This document shows, one piece after another, positions 8,302-16,810 of a DNA stretch of 64,000 nucleotides. Source of the stretch: Clostridium gelidum (GTDB lineage: Bacteria > Bacillota > Clostridia > Clostridiales > Clostridiaceae); the NCBI RefSeq assembly GCF_019977655.1, contig NZ_AP024849.1, positions 3,629,001 to 3,693,000 of the forward strand, in the 5' to 3' direction. Position 1 is the stretch's first letter. Each line of letters begins with the position of its first letter. Under the pieces are notes generated by a model. That model was not told the origin of the DNA. It did no database searches and saw only the letters and a list, made by a program, of their open reading frames with translations. The position numbers and the translations under genes are program-made.

Positions 8302-10014
8302 GGTTGAGTCAAGTAAAAGTTGGCAAGAATTTTATTTAAATTATTATCCATTATTTTACATTGCATTTTTAAAATTTCCCTACCCATACTGTATATTTAA
8401 CTATAACTAATATCACTAAATGATTTTAATCCACATAAATCACGTACTATTTTTCTACCTAACGTTGCGGCAGCTCCGCTATACGGAATTTGTGCACTAT
8501 TGCACTTATATGCCTTACACTTATTAGATTCTTTATTCGCTTGAAATACTGTTAATGGTAGTTTTGCAACTACTGTATCAATAACATCATCAGAAATAAT
8601 ATTTCTGTAGATTTTATCTACAGTATCAAACAACCTATTACTAAATTTTTCAGATAATATTTTAGATAAATTATCTGCACCATTAATAGACCAGCTCATT
8701 TTTCTGCCCTTCATTCTTTGAGCTAATACATCACAAATATTATGTTCCATTGTGCCTAGATTCTTGTATTCCATGCCTTCCGGCGCCGTAGGCATGTTTA
8801 TGTCACTTCTTAATTTATACGGTATTAATCCATCTCTATTGTGAACAAAGTAATCATATAATTCAGTAAGCTTCTTAAATGCAATATCTTTTTCGTTTGT
8901 AAGTATCATCATATTTACAATAGTTTCTAGACCTTCATCAATTTTACCTTCTCTAAATAGTTTTAGTAATTGCTTTTGAGCTCTTTTATCACTTACCTTA
9001 CGTATAATCGCTTGGCCTACATGAAATGGATCTAGCTGAAAATGAATGTCTTCATCCTCACAAGTTGCTTTAATCCAATTTGCTCCATCACCGTTTAATA
9101 TTCTAGTTTGAATTTCATCTACATTGTATTTTTCTGAAATTGTTGCGCTAGCAAGCTTTTTAAAGTGATTGGAATTGCTAAAGCTTGCACAAACAGTTTT
9201 ATCAACAACCACATATTCTTTTTTGCTCCCTGGGCGTAAAGTCCAGCCAGTATATGATACTGCTAGTTTTAACTCTTTCTTTTTATTTTTCCCTTTTGGT
9301 CTATCATTACCTTGAAGATAGAGCCAAACTCCATCTTGCTCCTGAAACAATACTGGTACTTCCTTTTCGCCTTTTAATGCACCTTTGTCATTTAACTCAA
9401 TTTTACGATTTTCTATTTCTTTAATCTTTTCCCCAAGTGTTTGAACTATGTTCCAAACGCCTTGAGCACTAATATCTTGATTACACATAGTTTTAATATT
9501 CTCAGATGTCTTTCTAAAAGAAACCTCCGTCACGTTAGTTAAAATAGTTTCTACGAGATTTATAGACACATTTCCTAAAGTGTCCATCCCTAAATACTCA
9601 TCCAAAAGGTACTTAGTTGCTTTCTTACCATCTTCAAGTTTAAATTCATAAATGCGCCTAGAATACTCTACGTTCCCCATAATAGTCCTCAAACAAGTTT
9701 GCTTACGACCTTTATTACGGTAAACCTTGCTATCTCTTTCATTAAGTAGTTTTTCATCTAAAAATTCTAATATACTTTTTAAAGCATTACAAGCTTCGTC
9801 ACAAGCATATTTATAAATTCTTTTCTCTAACTCCTTGAAAGTCATTCCTTTATCATTTAAACTTAATTCATACATAAATATAACTCCATTCTATTTAGTC
9901 TTAGCAACTTAATTATAATGGATAATTTATGTATTTGGGAGATGCTTTCGCATCTCCTTTTACTATTTATACAGTTTTTATTACTGTTTCTGCCTACTAA
10001 AATTATACTCTAAC
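8302..10014 (-). mobile_element. ISLre2-family element, copy 2, complete
   Basis: The element is 1713 bp and bounded by the 9-bp direct repeat TTTCAAAGA (8293-8301 and 10015-10023). The ends are GGTTGAGTCAAG and ACTCTAAC. Deleting it and one repeat restores an uninterrupted intergenic module (GTATTATTCACTTTCAAAGA followed by ACATTTTTC). Confidence 0.85.
8397..9875 (-). CDS. ISLre2 family transposase
   Basis: This 492-residue UPF0236/ISLre2 transposase reads GMTFKELEKRIYKYACDEACNALKSI at the N terminus. It continues with GRKQTCLRTIMGNVEYSRRIYE, a catalytic-core region with LNGDGANWIKA and QLDPFHVGQAI, and ends with CKAYKCNSAQIPYSGAAATLGRK. The length is normal for the family and no frameshift was seen. 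A hairpin after the start codon side (GAGATGCTTTCGCATCTC, near 9940-9957) lies in the upstream end of the element. Confidence 0.92.
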   Translation of the reverse strand: MYELSLNDKGMTFKELEKRIYKYACDEACNALKSILEFLDEKLLNERDSKVYRNKGRKQTCLRTIMGNVEYSRRIYEFKLEDGKKATKYLLDEYLGMDTLGNVSINLVETILTNVTEVSFRKTSENIKTMCNQDISAQGVWNIVQTLGEKIKEIENRKIELNDKGALKGEKEVPVLFQEQDGVWLYLQGNDRPKGKNKKKELKLAVSYTGWTLRPGSKKEYVVVDKTVCASFSNSNHFKKLASATISEKYNVDEIQTRILNGDGANWIKATCEDEDIHFQLDPFHVGQAIIRKVSDKRAQKQLLKLFREGKIDEGLETIVNMMILTNEKDIAFKKLTELYDYFVHNRDGLIPYKLRSDINMPTAPEGMEYKNLGTMEHNICDVLAQRMKGRKMSWSINGADNLSKILSEKFSNRLFDTVDKIYRNIISDDVIDTVVAKLPLTVFQANKESNKCKAYKCNSAQIPYSGAAATLGRKIVRDLCGLKSFSDISYS

Positions 10015-10055
10015 TTTCAAAGAACATTTTTCATTGGTTACTACACCATATCTAC
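10015..10055 (-). repeat. Intergenic repeat module, right part after ISLre2
   Basis: TTTCAAAGAACATTTTTC, GGTTACTACACC and ATATCTAC continue the module cut at 8301. The 115-bp palindromic element follows immediately. Confidence 0.7.
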
Positions 10056-10170
10056 AGATTGCAAACCTGAGCAGTAAAATAAAGAAATTTATGCTATATC
10101 TTAAATTAACATAAATTTCTTAGTTTACTGCTGTTTTTTAGTTGCTCAGCTTCGCAATCAATGCTATTCA
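10056..10170. repeat. 115-bp palindromic element, copy A
   Basis: The sequence from AGATTGCAAACCTGAGCAG to ATGCTATTCA reappears reverse-complemented at 17696-17810. Internally GCAGTAAAATAAAGAAATTT pairs with AAATTTCTTAGTTTACTGC, so the element can fold into one long hairpin, like a miniature non-autonomous element. Both copies abut the same spot of the intergenic repeat. Confidence 0.7.
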
Positions 10171-10191
10171 AATTATGTAGTAATCATTAAG

Positions 10192-10400
10192 TTACCATAT
10201 TTCTTTTCCCAGTTTCCGCTCCATTACTATGATGTTTTTCTGTCTATATAAGTTAATGTCTCCCTCATCAAATGCAGGCATAGACAAGCTAATATTTAAG
10301 TACCAATCAATAAAATTTAAATATGTTACTATATTTTATTCAAAAATGGTGGTATTCCCTTTATTTAGCATGTATACTACCTTGATCTGTCGTTGCTTGC
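10192..10400 (-). pseudogene. Degenerate gene fragment
   Basis: A 3'-terminal frame without start reads YLNFIDWYLNISLSMPAFDE and then GDINLYRQKNIIVMERKLGK before its stop at 10192. A different frame upstream reads MLNKGNTTIFE before a stop, so at least one frameshift separates the two. I do not recognise the family. The rest of 10400-10535 shows no gene. Confidence 0.35.
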
Positions 10401-10535
10401 CGGCAGCAAGGGTTAAATTTTATAGCGCTGCTGCTCTTGTTAATGAGTTTTGGTAGACTCGAAGAAGACTGTTGGCCAATATTATACATTCACCGGTTAT
10501 AGGCGTATAATTTCAAGGTAAGGCACATGAAAATA

Positions 10536-10569
10536 AAAAGGATGCCTCAAATTTTTAAGACATCCTTTT
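10536..10569 (-). terminator. Intrinsic terminator of the MBL/DUF2249 operon
   Basis: AAAAGGATG and CATCCTTTT pair. In the minus-strand sense the stem is followed by a T-rich stretch just after the stop at 10572. Confidence 0.7.
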
Positions 10570-10571
10570 AT

Positions 10572-11210
10572 CTATTGTAGTTTAAGACAAGGTCCATGAC
10601 CCGTAGCTATAAAATTAGGTTTTAATTGTCGCAAAGTTTGTTGTAACTGTTCCAACTTATCAGAATCTGGAACCTGTTCTGGCAGAATACTATTTACTTC
10701 CATACTCCAGTTTGATTCTTTTACTGTATCTATTTCTTTTCCCATAGCAAACATTAAATCACTACTAAAGAATATTCCACGTCTATTTTCCATTATTAAT
10801 AATCCATCCCAAAGATGCATTTCTGAAGGATAATCAATGAATTCCAATTCATAACTATCTGTAGTTAACTTTTCTCCATCTTTTTTAGTAATAGTTTTTG
10901 CCTTAATTCCAAAACCATTTAATTGACGCGCTGTAACTTCAGAACAAATTGTCAAAGCCTCAGGAAAATGTTCTAATATTACTGACAACCCACCACATTC
11001 ATCTGCTTCAAAATGTGAAATAAAAATATACTTTAAATCTTTGCCGTTGAGTGCTGCTTTAAGTTGTGGCAGCAAAGCTTCTGCCTGCATTACATTACCT
11101 GTATGTACTAATAATGGTTCATCACCTAATAACAAATATTGATGAAATGTAAGATTAATCTGCTGAATATAACTACTAAATTGGTGTAAATCCTTATTTA
11201 TAACCGCCAT
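10572..11210 (-). CDS. MBL-fold di-iron-type metallo-hydrolase
   Basis: This 212-residue beta-lactamase-fold protein resembles the metal domain of flavodiiron proteins without the flavodoxin part. The ligand motif is HFEADECGG (H-x-E-x-D), with further ligand candidates H in SEMHLWDG, D in FFSSDLMFA and H in ATGHGP. Family members reduce NO or O2 or handle sulfur substrates. The neighbouring DUF2249 gene and a CRP/FNR-type palindrome upstream suggest an anaerobic redox or nitrosative stress role (inference). GAGG precedes the ATG. Confidence 0.8.
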   Translation of the reverse strand: MAVINKDLHQFSSYIQQINLTFHQYLLLGDEPLLVHTGNVMQAEALLPQLKAALNGKDLKYIFISHFEADECGGLSVILEHFPEALTICSEVTARQLNGFGIKAKTITKKDGEKLTTDSYELEFIDYPSEMHLWDGLLIMENRRGIFFSSDLMFAMGKEIDTVKESNWSMEVNSILPEQVPDSDKLEQLQQTLRQLKPNFIATGHGPCLKLQ

Positions 11211-11264
11211 ATAACTACCTCTTTTCTTTTTAAATATAATCTAAATCCGAAATCGATGAGCTTC

Positions 11265-11498
11265 TTATTTTTTCGTAATTGCAATTCTCCACATTTCAGG
11301 CCCTTGCTCTAAGTATTCCCACTCAAAATGTTCTGGAAAATTCAATATAAACTGTTGATAAAGTGGACGAGGATCATGATCATTTATAAGTTCCATTGTT
11401 TCACCTAATGTTAACTCCTCAAAAGCTTTAAAAATGATATCCTTCTTATGTCCTTTTTCATAGATTCTAATATCTAAACTTGTAGCAAAATTTGGCAT
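11265..11498 (-). CDS. DUF2249 domain protein
   Basis: I start at ATG 11498 (MPNFATSLDIRIYEKG), because AAGGAGG is 9 bases upstream; the ATG at 11519 overlaps the ribosome site. It is 77 residues. LGETMELINDHDPRPLYQQF and WEYLEQGPEMWRIAITK are the DUF2249 signature. The family is often linked to hemerythrin-like or heme proteins in nitrogen-oxide responses. It lies 54 bp before the MBL gene, and the two are probably one transcript. Confidence 0.85.
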   Translation of the reverse strand: MPNFATSLDIRIYEKGHKKDIIFKAFEELTLGETMELINDHDPRPLYQQFILNFPEHFEWEYLEQGPEMWRIAITKK

Positions 11499-11599
11499 AA
11501 TTAATTCCTCCTTATACATTCTTTTAAGTAGGAATAAATTCCTTACTTAATCAAATTTTATTAGCTGATAATATTATAACCATTGTTCTATATTTTTAA

Positions 11600-11615
11600 T
11601 GTGATTTAAATCACG
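11600..11615. promoter_or_regulatory. CRP/FNR-family palindrome
   Basis: TGTGATTTAAATCACG matches TGTGA-N6-TCAC. It lies about 100 bp upstream of the DUF2249 start and overlaps the stop of the frameshifted gene at 11606. It is a candidate site for a Crp/Fnr-type activator; none is encoded in the window. Confidence 0.55.
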
Positions 11616-11748
11616 GCACTGAAATCTCTTATATTTTGTTCTGGCATAAAAACTGCCAGATTTTCTACTGTAGCTAACATCTTACATGGTCCACACCCAA
11701 TATTTCCACTAGCGGTATGTCCAAAACTGCTATTATAAAATTACTCAT
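11606..11748 (-). pseudogene. Frameshifted small CGPC-motif gene
   Basis: The ATG at 11748 follows a clean GGAGGTG site and opens MSNFIIAVLDIP before a stop. The other frame reads SSFGHTASGNIGCGPCKMLA, then TVENLAVFMPEQNIRDFSAV up to a TAA at 11606. The span is 143 bases, one short of 48 codons, so a single indel would restore a 47-residue protein with a CGPC motif. The family is not recognised. A recoding event or a recent mutation are both possible. Confidence 0.45.
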
Positions 11749-11931
11749 TTTTTATACACCTCCATATGTGATATATGTACTTTCAACATATATACTATAT
11801 ATAGAGGTTATTTTTATTCTCTCTATAACTTTTAACTCTAAATTAATTTTAAGTTCCTAATTGCAGAAAAGTTCCGTATTGTAGAAAAGCTACTCTTTTT
11901 ATAAGTACATAGCTGCTCTTTATATAAGGTG

Positions 11932-11957
11932 TAACTCTTAACTGAATTAAAGGAGGT
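11932..11957 (+). promoter_or_regulatory. Leader motif shared with the DUF2922 gene
   Basis: TAACTCTTAACTGAATTAAA followed by GGAGGT directly before the sigma-factor start. The same leader (TAACTCTTAACTGAACGAAG then GGAGGT) lies at 62011-62036. Upstream, two direct repeats of TGyAGAAAAG (about 11863-11890) are spaced 18 bp apart. Confidence 0.45.
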
Positions 11958-11961
11958 CCAT

Positions 11962-12567
11962 ATGAATTTTGAATACATTGAGTCTTTAGTTACTAACTCT
12001 AAAAATGGTGATCCATTCTCAAAAGAAAAATTAGCCGAGGAATTTAGACCTTTAATCTTTAATATTTCTAAAAGAACTTTTATTGATGGATATGAAATTC
12101 ACGATATTCAAAATCAATGTTATGAAACACTATTTAAATGCATTACCTTATACAATTTAGAAAAACATAGATTTGTTGCTTATGCTACTAATTCTATTAA
12201 AAATAATATGAATGACTTAATAAAAAGAATTAAAATTAGAAGTGCCACAGAAGGAAATGATGCTCTTAGTTTACATGACGATGTTGAAAAAGACTTGCCT
12301 TCTCCAGATATTAGTTTAGAAGATTTTCTTTGTGATAAGTGTGATTATGACGATTTAAGATTAGCTCTTCATAATTTAACTGATGAGGAAAAGGAGCTTA
12401 TTGATTTTGTATTTTATAAAAATAATACAGTTCAAACTTATGCTTACTATAAAAATATGTGCTATTCCACAGCCTGTCAGAGAAAGAAAGTTACTTTAAA
12501 GAAAATCTATAATCACATCAATCTACATTATAGTGAAATTGAATGGACACAAAAAAGCCAAGGCTAA
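11962..12567 (+). CDS. Small sigma-70-like factor (TcdR/UviA or SigO type)
   Basis: This 201-residue protein has a region-2-like part (EEFRPLIFNISKRTFIDGYE then HDIQNQCYETLFKCI, FVAYATNSIKNNMNDLIKR) and a region-4-like helix-turn-helix (LTDEEKELIDFVFYKNN then YYKNMCYSTACQRKKVTLKK). Family size and look suit alternative sigma factors of the group V type. AAAGGAGG precedes the ATG. It stands alone, but shares its leader with the DUF2922 gene 50 kb away, and sigma/DUF1659/DUF2922 clusters are common in clostridia. Confidence 0.65.
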   Translation: MNFEYIESLVTNSKNGDPFSKEKLAEEFRPLIFNISKRTFIDGYEIHDIQNQCYETLFKCITLYNLEKHRFVAYATNSIKNNMNDLIKRIKIRSATEGNDALSLHDDVEKDLPSPDISLEDFLCDKCDYDDLRLALHNLTDEEKELIDFVFYKNNTVQTYAYYKNMCYSTACQRKKVTLKKIYNHINLHYSEIEWTQKSQG

Positions 12568-12590
12568 ATATTTTCAGCCTTGGCTTTTCT
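12553..12590 (+). terminator. Intrinsic terminator of the sigma gene
   Basis: AAAGCCAAGGCT and AGCCTTGGCTTT form a strong stem followed by TCTTTC. The first arm includes the last codons of the gene. Confidence 0.8.
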
Positions 12591-12679
12591 TTCCTCCCTA
12601 TTTATCTTATCTATATTTATATCCTGTCTACTCACATCTAAAAGTGCTAACAACCGACCTAGTTTCTTCTATATACGCC

Positions 12680-12802
12680 TCAAAAACACTTATCAATCTT
12701 ATCACAAATAAATTTCAGACTACACACACAGCAGTCATTTACAATTTCATCTTCTATTAAAGAGCAGCCCAGTTCACAATCTAAAGTCGCCAACTTACGC
12801 AC
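12680..12802 (-). CDS. Small cysteine-rich protein
   Basis: A GTG-initiated frame with AAAGGTGG six bases upstream encodes 40 residues: VRKLATLDCELGCSLIEDEI followed by VNDCCVCSLKFICDKIDKCF. Seven Cys in this length, in C-x3-C and CC-x-C-x5-C spacing, suggest metal binding or disulfides. There is no signal peptide. It lies downstream of the DJ-1 gene start, in a stretch otherwise without genes. The frame could be chance, but ribosome site and composition favour a real gene. Confidence 0.4.
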   Translation of the reverse strand: MRKLATLDCELGCSLIEDEIVNDCCVCSLKFICDKIDKCF

Positions 12803-12815
12803 TTCAAGCCACCTT

Positions 12816-13442
12816 TTATTGAATTGAGTTCATAAGCTTAAAGAAATATTTTGACTCTTGGGTTTTATAAAGATTGTACCAGGCATCTAAGGTTTCAGGT
12901 AAGAATATCTCTAGAATTTTCAATACATGCAAAGTAAATTCAAGAGGCGCTATTCCAGAAGCAGTAATCAAACTTCCATCAGTTACTACACATTCCTGCT
13001 TATAATACTTCTCTCCATCATAACTAGGACAGACCATTTTAAGATACCCTAGGTCATTGCTTGTATGAGCTCGCTTATTCAATACTCCCCCCATAGCAAG
13101 TCCTATTGTAGCACCACAAATTGCTCCTACAGCAATACCTTTCTCTAAATATTTTTCAGCCATTCTTATAATGGGAGCATGAATTGCTTCTGTCCATGTA
13201 TTCCCACCAGGTAGAATCAAAGCAGCAGCATCTTTATCACTACACTCCTTAAGTTCAATTTCTGGCAATATTGTAAGGCCTCCCATTGTAGTAATAGGAG
13301 TCTTGGTAATTCCTACAGTTACTACTTTTAGCGGCATTAATCCCTTTTTGTAGTACCTTCCCGAATTGATTTCAGTGCTTAAATAACCTATTTCCCAGTC
13401 TGCCATTGTATCAAATACATAAAGATATACTGTATTCTTCAT
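12816..13442 (-). CDS. DJ-1/PfpI family protein
   Basis: This 208-residue class-I glutamine-amidotransferase-fold protein has LILPGGNTWTEA, then the nucleophile elbow VGAICGATIGLA with its Cys, and a conserved Glu candidate in MADWEIGYLSTEI near the N terminus. The family includes glyoxalase III/deglycase-like and protease-like members; the exact activity is not assignable. GGAGG precedes the ATG. It lies in the same direction as the WYL regulator upstream (100 bp). A second DJ-1 protein is at 29062. Confidence 0.85.
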   Translation of the reverse strand: MKNTVYLYVFDTMADWEIGYLSTEINSGRYYKKGLMPLKVVTVGITKTPITTMGGLTILPEIELKECSDKDAAALILPGGNTWTEAIHAPIIRMAEKYLEKGIAVGAICGATIGLAMGGVLNKRAHTSNDLGYLKMVCPSYDGEKYYKQECVVTDGSLITASGIAPLEFTLHVLKILEIFLPETLDAWYNLYKTQESKYFFKLMNSIQ

Positions 13443-13519
13443 TTTCTATTCCTCCAAATTCATTTGATTGTTGCTATTTGTTACAGGATGGTCTCAAACT
13501 CCATCTCGATCTATTATAT

Positions 13520-13556
13520 ATTATCTTCACTGACAAATTCAGTCAGTGAAGATAAT
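13520..13556. repeat. Perfect 15-bp inverted repeat
   Basis: ATTATCTTCACTGAC, 7-base loop, GTCAGTGAAGATAAT. It spans the stop codon of the WYL gene and has no clear T tail, so it may be an attenuating stem or an operator for the DJ-1 gene. Confidence 0.55.
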
Positions 13557-14505
13557 GGACAATCAAATCTCTAAGAATTGCTGCCATAGCATCTTTAAAA
13601 CTATTTGGTTCAAGCACATTTATTGATTTACCATATTGAAGTAGAATATGAGGAACATAGGTATGGATTGAGTTTTCATCCATTAAAAAATTAGCTCTGC
13701 ATTCAGTTCGTTCTATGAGATGATATCCTAAAAACCAATGTGCACAAAGGTCATTCAATGCTTCTGACTTGCCCTCAATTACTAAAGTGCAAAGTCCTAC
13801 TTTACTTTCCACATTCGATAATAAGTTTTTTGTAAAAAACTCACGTGCGGAAAAAGCTTCAGGACGCTTAAACGTATTTTTAGTGCTTATAATATTTACT
13901 ACTCTATCTACCCTAAAGCTGCGAATTTCATTCCTAAGATGGCAAAATGCAACAGCATACCATTTATCGTTCCAGTAAAGCATTCCATAGGGGTCAACAA
14001 CCCTAAGCCTCGGATGCCCTTCATAACCTGTGCAGTATTCAATTTCCACAGAGCATTCATTAAAAGCAGCTTGCTCAATTTCCATTAATATAGGTTTGAC
14101 AGCTGGATCACAAATACGGCTCACTACTTCAAATCCGACTAAATGTCGATTGAGAACTTTTTCTTGTTCTTGATTCGAGAACATCTTTAACTTTGATGTT
14201 GCACTATTTAGCGCTTCCATAAAAGGATATCCTGCTTCCATTGCAAAAGTGGCAGCATGCAAAAGTGATTTTTTCTCTTCAAGGTCAAAAAACAGAGGTG
14301 CTTGGATAAAATTGTTAAGCAAACTATATCCGCCGTTATGACCAGGCTCCGATATTATTGGCACTCCACTAACACACAATGCATCCATATAACGATAAAC
14401 TGATCGTATGTTTATTTCTAACCTTTCGGATATTTGCTTTGCAGTTATTTTTGTACCTGAATTCAGCATCCATAAAATTGCTAGCATATTATCATTTTTT
14501 GGCAT
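13543..14505 (-). CDS. WYL-domain transcriptional regulator (YafY/DeoR-like)
   Basis: The start is ATG 14505 (MPKNDNMLAILWMLNSG), with GTGGGG about 8 bases before; a GTG at 14517 is the alternative. It is about 320 residues: an HTH_11-type winged helix (KITAKQISERLEINIRSVYR then YMDALCVSGVPI and GHNGGYSLL), a WYL domain (EIEYCTGYEGHPRLRVVDPY then GMLYWNDKWYAVAFCH, RSFRVDRV), and a C-terminal extension. Such proteins sense ligands or nucleic acids. The downstream DJ-1 gene is the likely target. Confidence 0.85.
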   Translation of the reverse strand: MPKNDNMLAILWMLNSGTKITAKQISERLEINIRSVYRYMDALCVSGVPIISEPGHNGGYSLLNNFIQAPLFFDLEEKKSLLHAATFAMEAGYPFMEALNSATSKLKMFSNQEQEKVLNRHLVGFEVVSRICDPAVKPILMEIEQAAFNECSVEIEYCTGYEGHPRLRVVDPYGMLYWNDKWYAVAFCHLRNEIRSFRVDRVVNIISTKNTFKRPEAFSAREFFTKNLLSNVESKVGLCTLVIEGKSEALNDLCAHWFLGYHLIERTECRANFLMDENSIHTYVPHILLQYGKSINVLEPNSFKDAMAAILRDLIVHYLH

Positions 14506-14728
14506 AATGCACCCCACTTCCCTAGATTTTTAATATATATAAACTAATACTAACTATAGTTAAGTAGTCATAATTTACAAGTATGTACTAAATTATAGTT
14601 TATTTGTGCGATAATTATATCATTAATTTCAATATAATGTATAAAATTAAATAAGTCTTCTATACAAGCTATAGAAGACTTTAAAAAATAATTAATTATA
14701 ATTATAAAAGTTTGCAAATCACACTTTT

Positions 14729-16414
14729 TTATACATTTCCTTGAGTAATCTTAATTTCTTTTCCCTTAAATACAATAGCAAGCTTTATTATATGTTTTAT
14801 TCCGCGGCTTTCAAGTTCCATAGAATATTTCATATCTTCCATTTGCTTTAAAGCAGCTATAGTTGCTTCTTCTATTGTAGTTTTTAAAAAATCATCTATT
14901 TTTTTAAATTCCATAATAATTCCTATTTTAGACGTATCTTTTGGAATCAACATAACATCGTACCTTCCATAGCCACTTTCTTTGTTAGACTTAACCTCAT
15001 ATTTCTCTGAAAGTGATATAAGCATTCCAAGGACAAAAGCATGATAAACCCTTTCTGGTTCTGTTCCTGACACATCAAAGTAACTTAAATTGTTTATTAC
15101 AAACTGCTCAAATATTCCAGAAAATATCTCTATTTCTCCAGTTGTAAGCATGGTTAACATCAATTCATATTTTTGATTTGTCATAGTATCTTGAAACCAT
15201 TTTTCAATTAGATTTTCATAAAATATATGAACTTCTTCATTAGGAATTTTAAGTTCACAGTGTAATCTCCCTTTTATAAGTTCTGTATTCACAGCCTTTA
15301 AATACCCGTTCATAGTCAAAAAGCTCCAAATATTTTGATTTGAATCTTCAACTTCTGACATTACTATAGTATCATCAATAACCTTATTTATAGAATTGCC
15401 ACAAATAAGTTCTTGAAGTTCAAGCTTTATTTCTTTATCGCCTTTAATTAGTAATCTCTTAATCAAATCATTGCTGCTACTATTAATCCAATAAGGCATG
15501 AAGCCTTCTCTTATGTTTTTTAAATAATTTAATAAAGACCATGGATTGTATATTACTTGACCACCAAAAACATAACCATTATACCAATGCTTTATACTTT
15601 CAATATTTTCTGCGGCATTGTAATAATTAACCAATTCCTGAACTTCATTTTCTGTAAAACCAAATTTATCATTAAAATTATATTTTAAAATAGTATTTAC
15701 TTCTAAATTATTTAATCCTGAGAAAATACTTTCTTTCGCTACTCTAAGAATACCTGTTAGAAATGATTTTTCAACATATTGATTATCTTTGAGAGCTGAA
15801 GTTAATAAATTTCTTATTACTGCAATCATGTCATCATAGTATCCATGTAAATATCCTTCTTGAATTGGAACATCATATTCATCTATAAATAACATTACTT
15901 TTCTCCCATAATGCTTATTCATATATCCCATAAGTGTACTAATACCATTACACAAAGAAGCAATAGAAACTTTTCTTTCCATTATATTTATGCATTCCTT
16001 TTTATCTATTGAAGATAAATTATCACTTTCAAGAAGATAATCATGATCCGTATACAATCTAGACATAAGAAAGGTTATTCCATCTTTAAAATCCTCATAA
16101 GATGTATACTTTTCATTCTTAAATGTAATAAAAATAACAGGATATTCCCCTTGAAGCTTCATTATATTTCTTTCATTTTCTATTTTTAAGCCTTTAAATA
16201 AGTCTTTAGTTTCTTCTTTTTGTCTTATATCAAAAAAGTATCTAAGCATACTCAAATTCAAAGTCTTTCCAAATCTTCTAGGTCTAGGTGTTAATATAAT
16301 TTTCGCTCCATTTTCTATGAATTCTTTTATTAATAAACTCTTATCTACAAAGTAATTACTACCTTCTATTAAGTCTTTAAAATCAGATATTCCTATTTGT
16401 ATACGCTTCTTCAT
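14729..16414 (-). CDS. AAA-ATPase-like / PD-(D/E)XK nuclease protein
   Basis: This 561-residue protein matches a family widespread in anaerobes: an N-terminal AAA-ATPase-like domain with variant Walker A (RPRRFGKTLNLSML, about 44-57) and Walker B (KVMLFIDEYDVPIQE), and a C-terminal DUF1703-type PD-(D/E)XK nuclease fold (GRYDVMLIPKDTSKIGIIME then FKKI). These genes are typically multicopy and mobile-like. Function is unknown, possibly defence or DNA processing. GAAGGTG precedes the ATG. Confidence 0.85.
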   Translation of the reverse strand: MKKRIQIGISDFKDLIEGSNYFVDKSLLIKEFIENGAKIILTPRPRRFGKTLNLSMLRYFFDIRQKEETKDLFKGLKIENERNIMKLQGEYPVIFITFKNEKYTSYEDFKDGITFLMSRLYTDHDYLLESDNLSSIDKKECINIMERKVSIASLCNGISTLMGYMNKHYGRKVMLFIDEYDVPIQEGYLHGYYDDMIAVIRNLLTSALKDNQYVEKSFLTGILRVAKESIFSGLNNLEVNTILKYNFNDKFGFTENEVQELVNYYNAAENIESIKHWYNGYVFGGQVIYNPWSLLNYLKNIREGFMPYWINSSSNDLIKRLLIKGDKEIKLELQELICGNSINKVIDDTIVMSEVEDSNQNIWSFLTMNGYLKAVNTELIKGRLHCELKIPNEEVHIFYENLIEKWFQDTMTNQKYELMLTMLTTGEIEIFSGIFEQFVINNLSYFDVSGTEPERVYHAFVLGMLISLSEKYEVKSNKESGYGRYDVMLIPKDTSKIGIIMEFKKIDDFLKTTIEEATIAALKQMEDMKYSMELESRGIKHIIKLAIVFKGKEIKITQGNV

Positions 16415-16450
16415 TTAAGCACACCTTCTCTCATTATTAATTCACTTTTA

Positions 16451-16721
16451 CTATACACTATTTCTATTATATCCAATTTCACATATTATTAAAAGAAATA
16501 ATATATAGGCATAATCAAAAAAAGAAGACCAGTTATCGCTTGCCTTGAAAAACATTCTTTCCAATCTCGCTCTCCAATTTTTAACTATATCTTTATTGGC
16601 TCCTCCTGTAAAATTCAATTCTACATCATATATTTGCTTCACCTAAAAGAAATTTATTATTATCGAAACCAACTACTTCTTTTACTTTTTTAGCAAGTAA
16701 CTTAGTGTTAATCTCTTCATT
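16451..16721 (-). pseudogene. Frameshifted small gene with a membrane segment
   Basis: One frame reads LNEEINTKLLAKKVKEVVGF then DNNKFLLGEANI and stops. The next frame picks up in the same place with KQIYDVELNFTGGANKDIVK, NWRARLERMFFKASDNWSSF and a hydrophobic end (YAYILFLLIICEIGY). Together they look like one short protein broken by a frameshift. The first codons run into the -10 box of the repeat promoter. The family is unknown. Confidence 0.4.
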
Positions 16722-16723
16722 CA

Positions 16724-16810
16724 ATTATAACATATTTTGTAAATCATTCATTTTTCAAGAATTGCGCATTAAAAAAATCGTAAATTCAATTTCTTTAATA
16801 ATACGATTTT
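16724..16810 (-). repeat. Intergenic repeat module with hairpin
   Basis: ATTATAACATATTTTGTAAA carries the minus-strand TGTTATAAT extended -10. A shortened boxA part and GAATTGCGCATT follow. The hairpin AAAATCG/CGATTTT is at 16774-16810. Confidence 0.7.

Noticed and set aside
10229..10456. Plus-strand 75-residue frame
   Set aside because: No ribosome site or family. The minus strand shows better protein-like sequence in this stretch.
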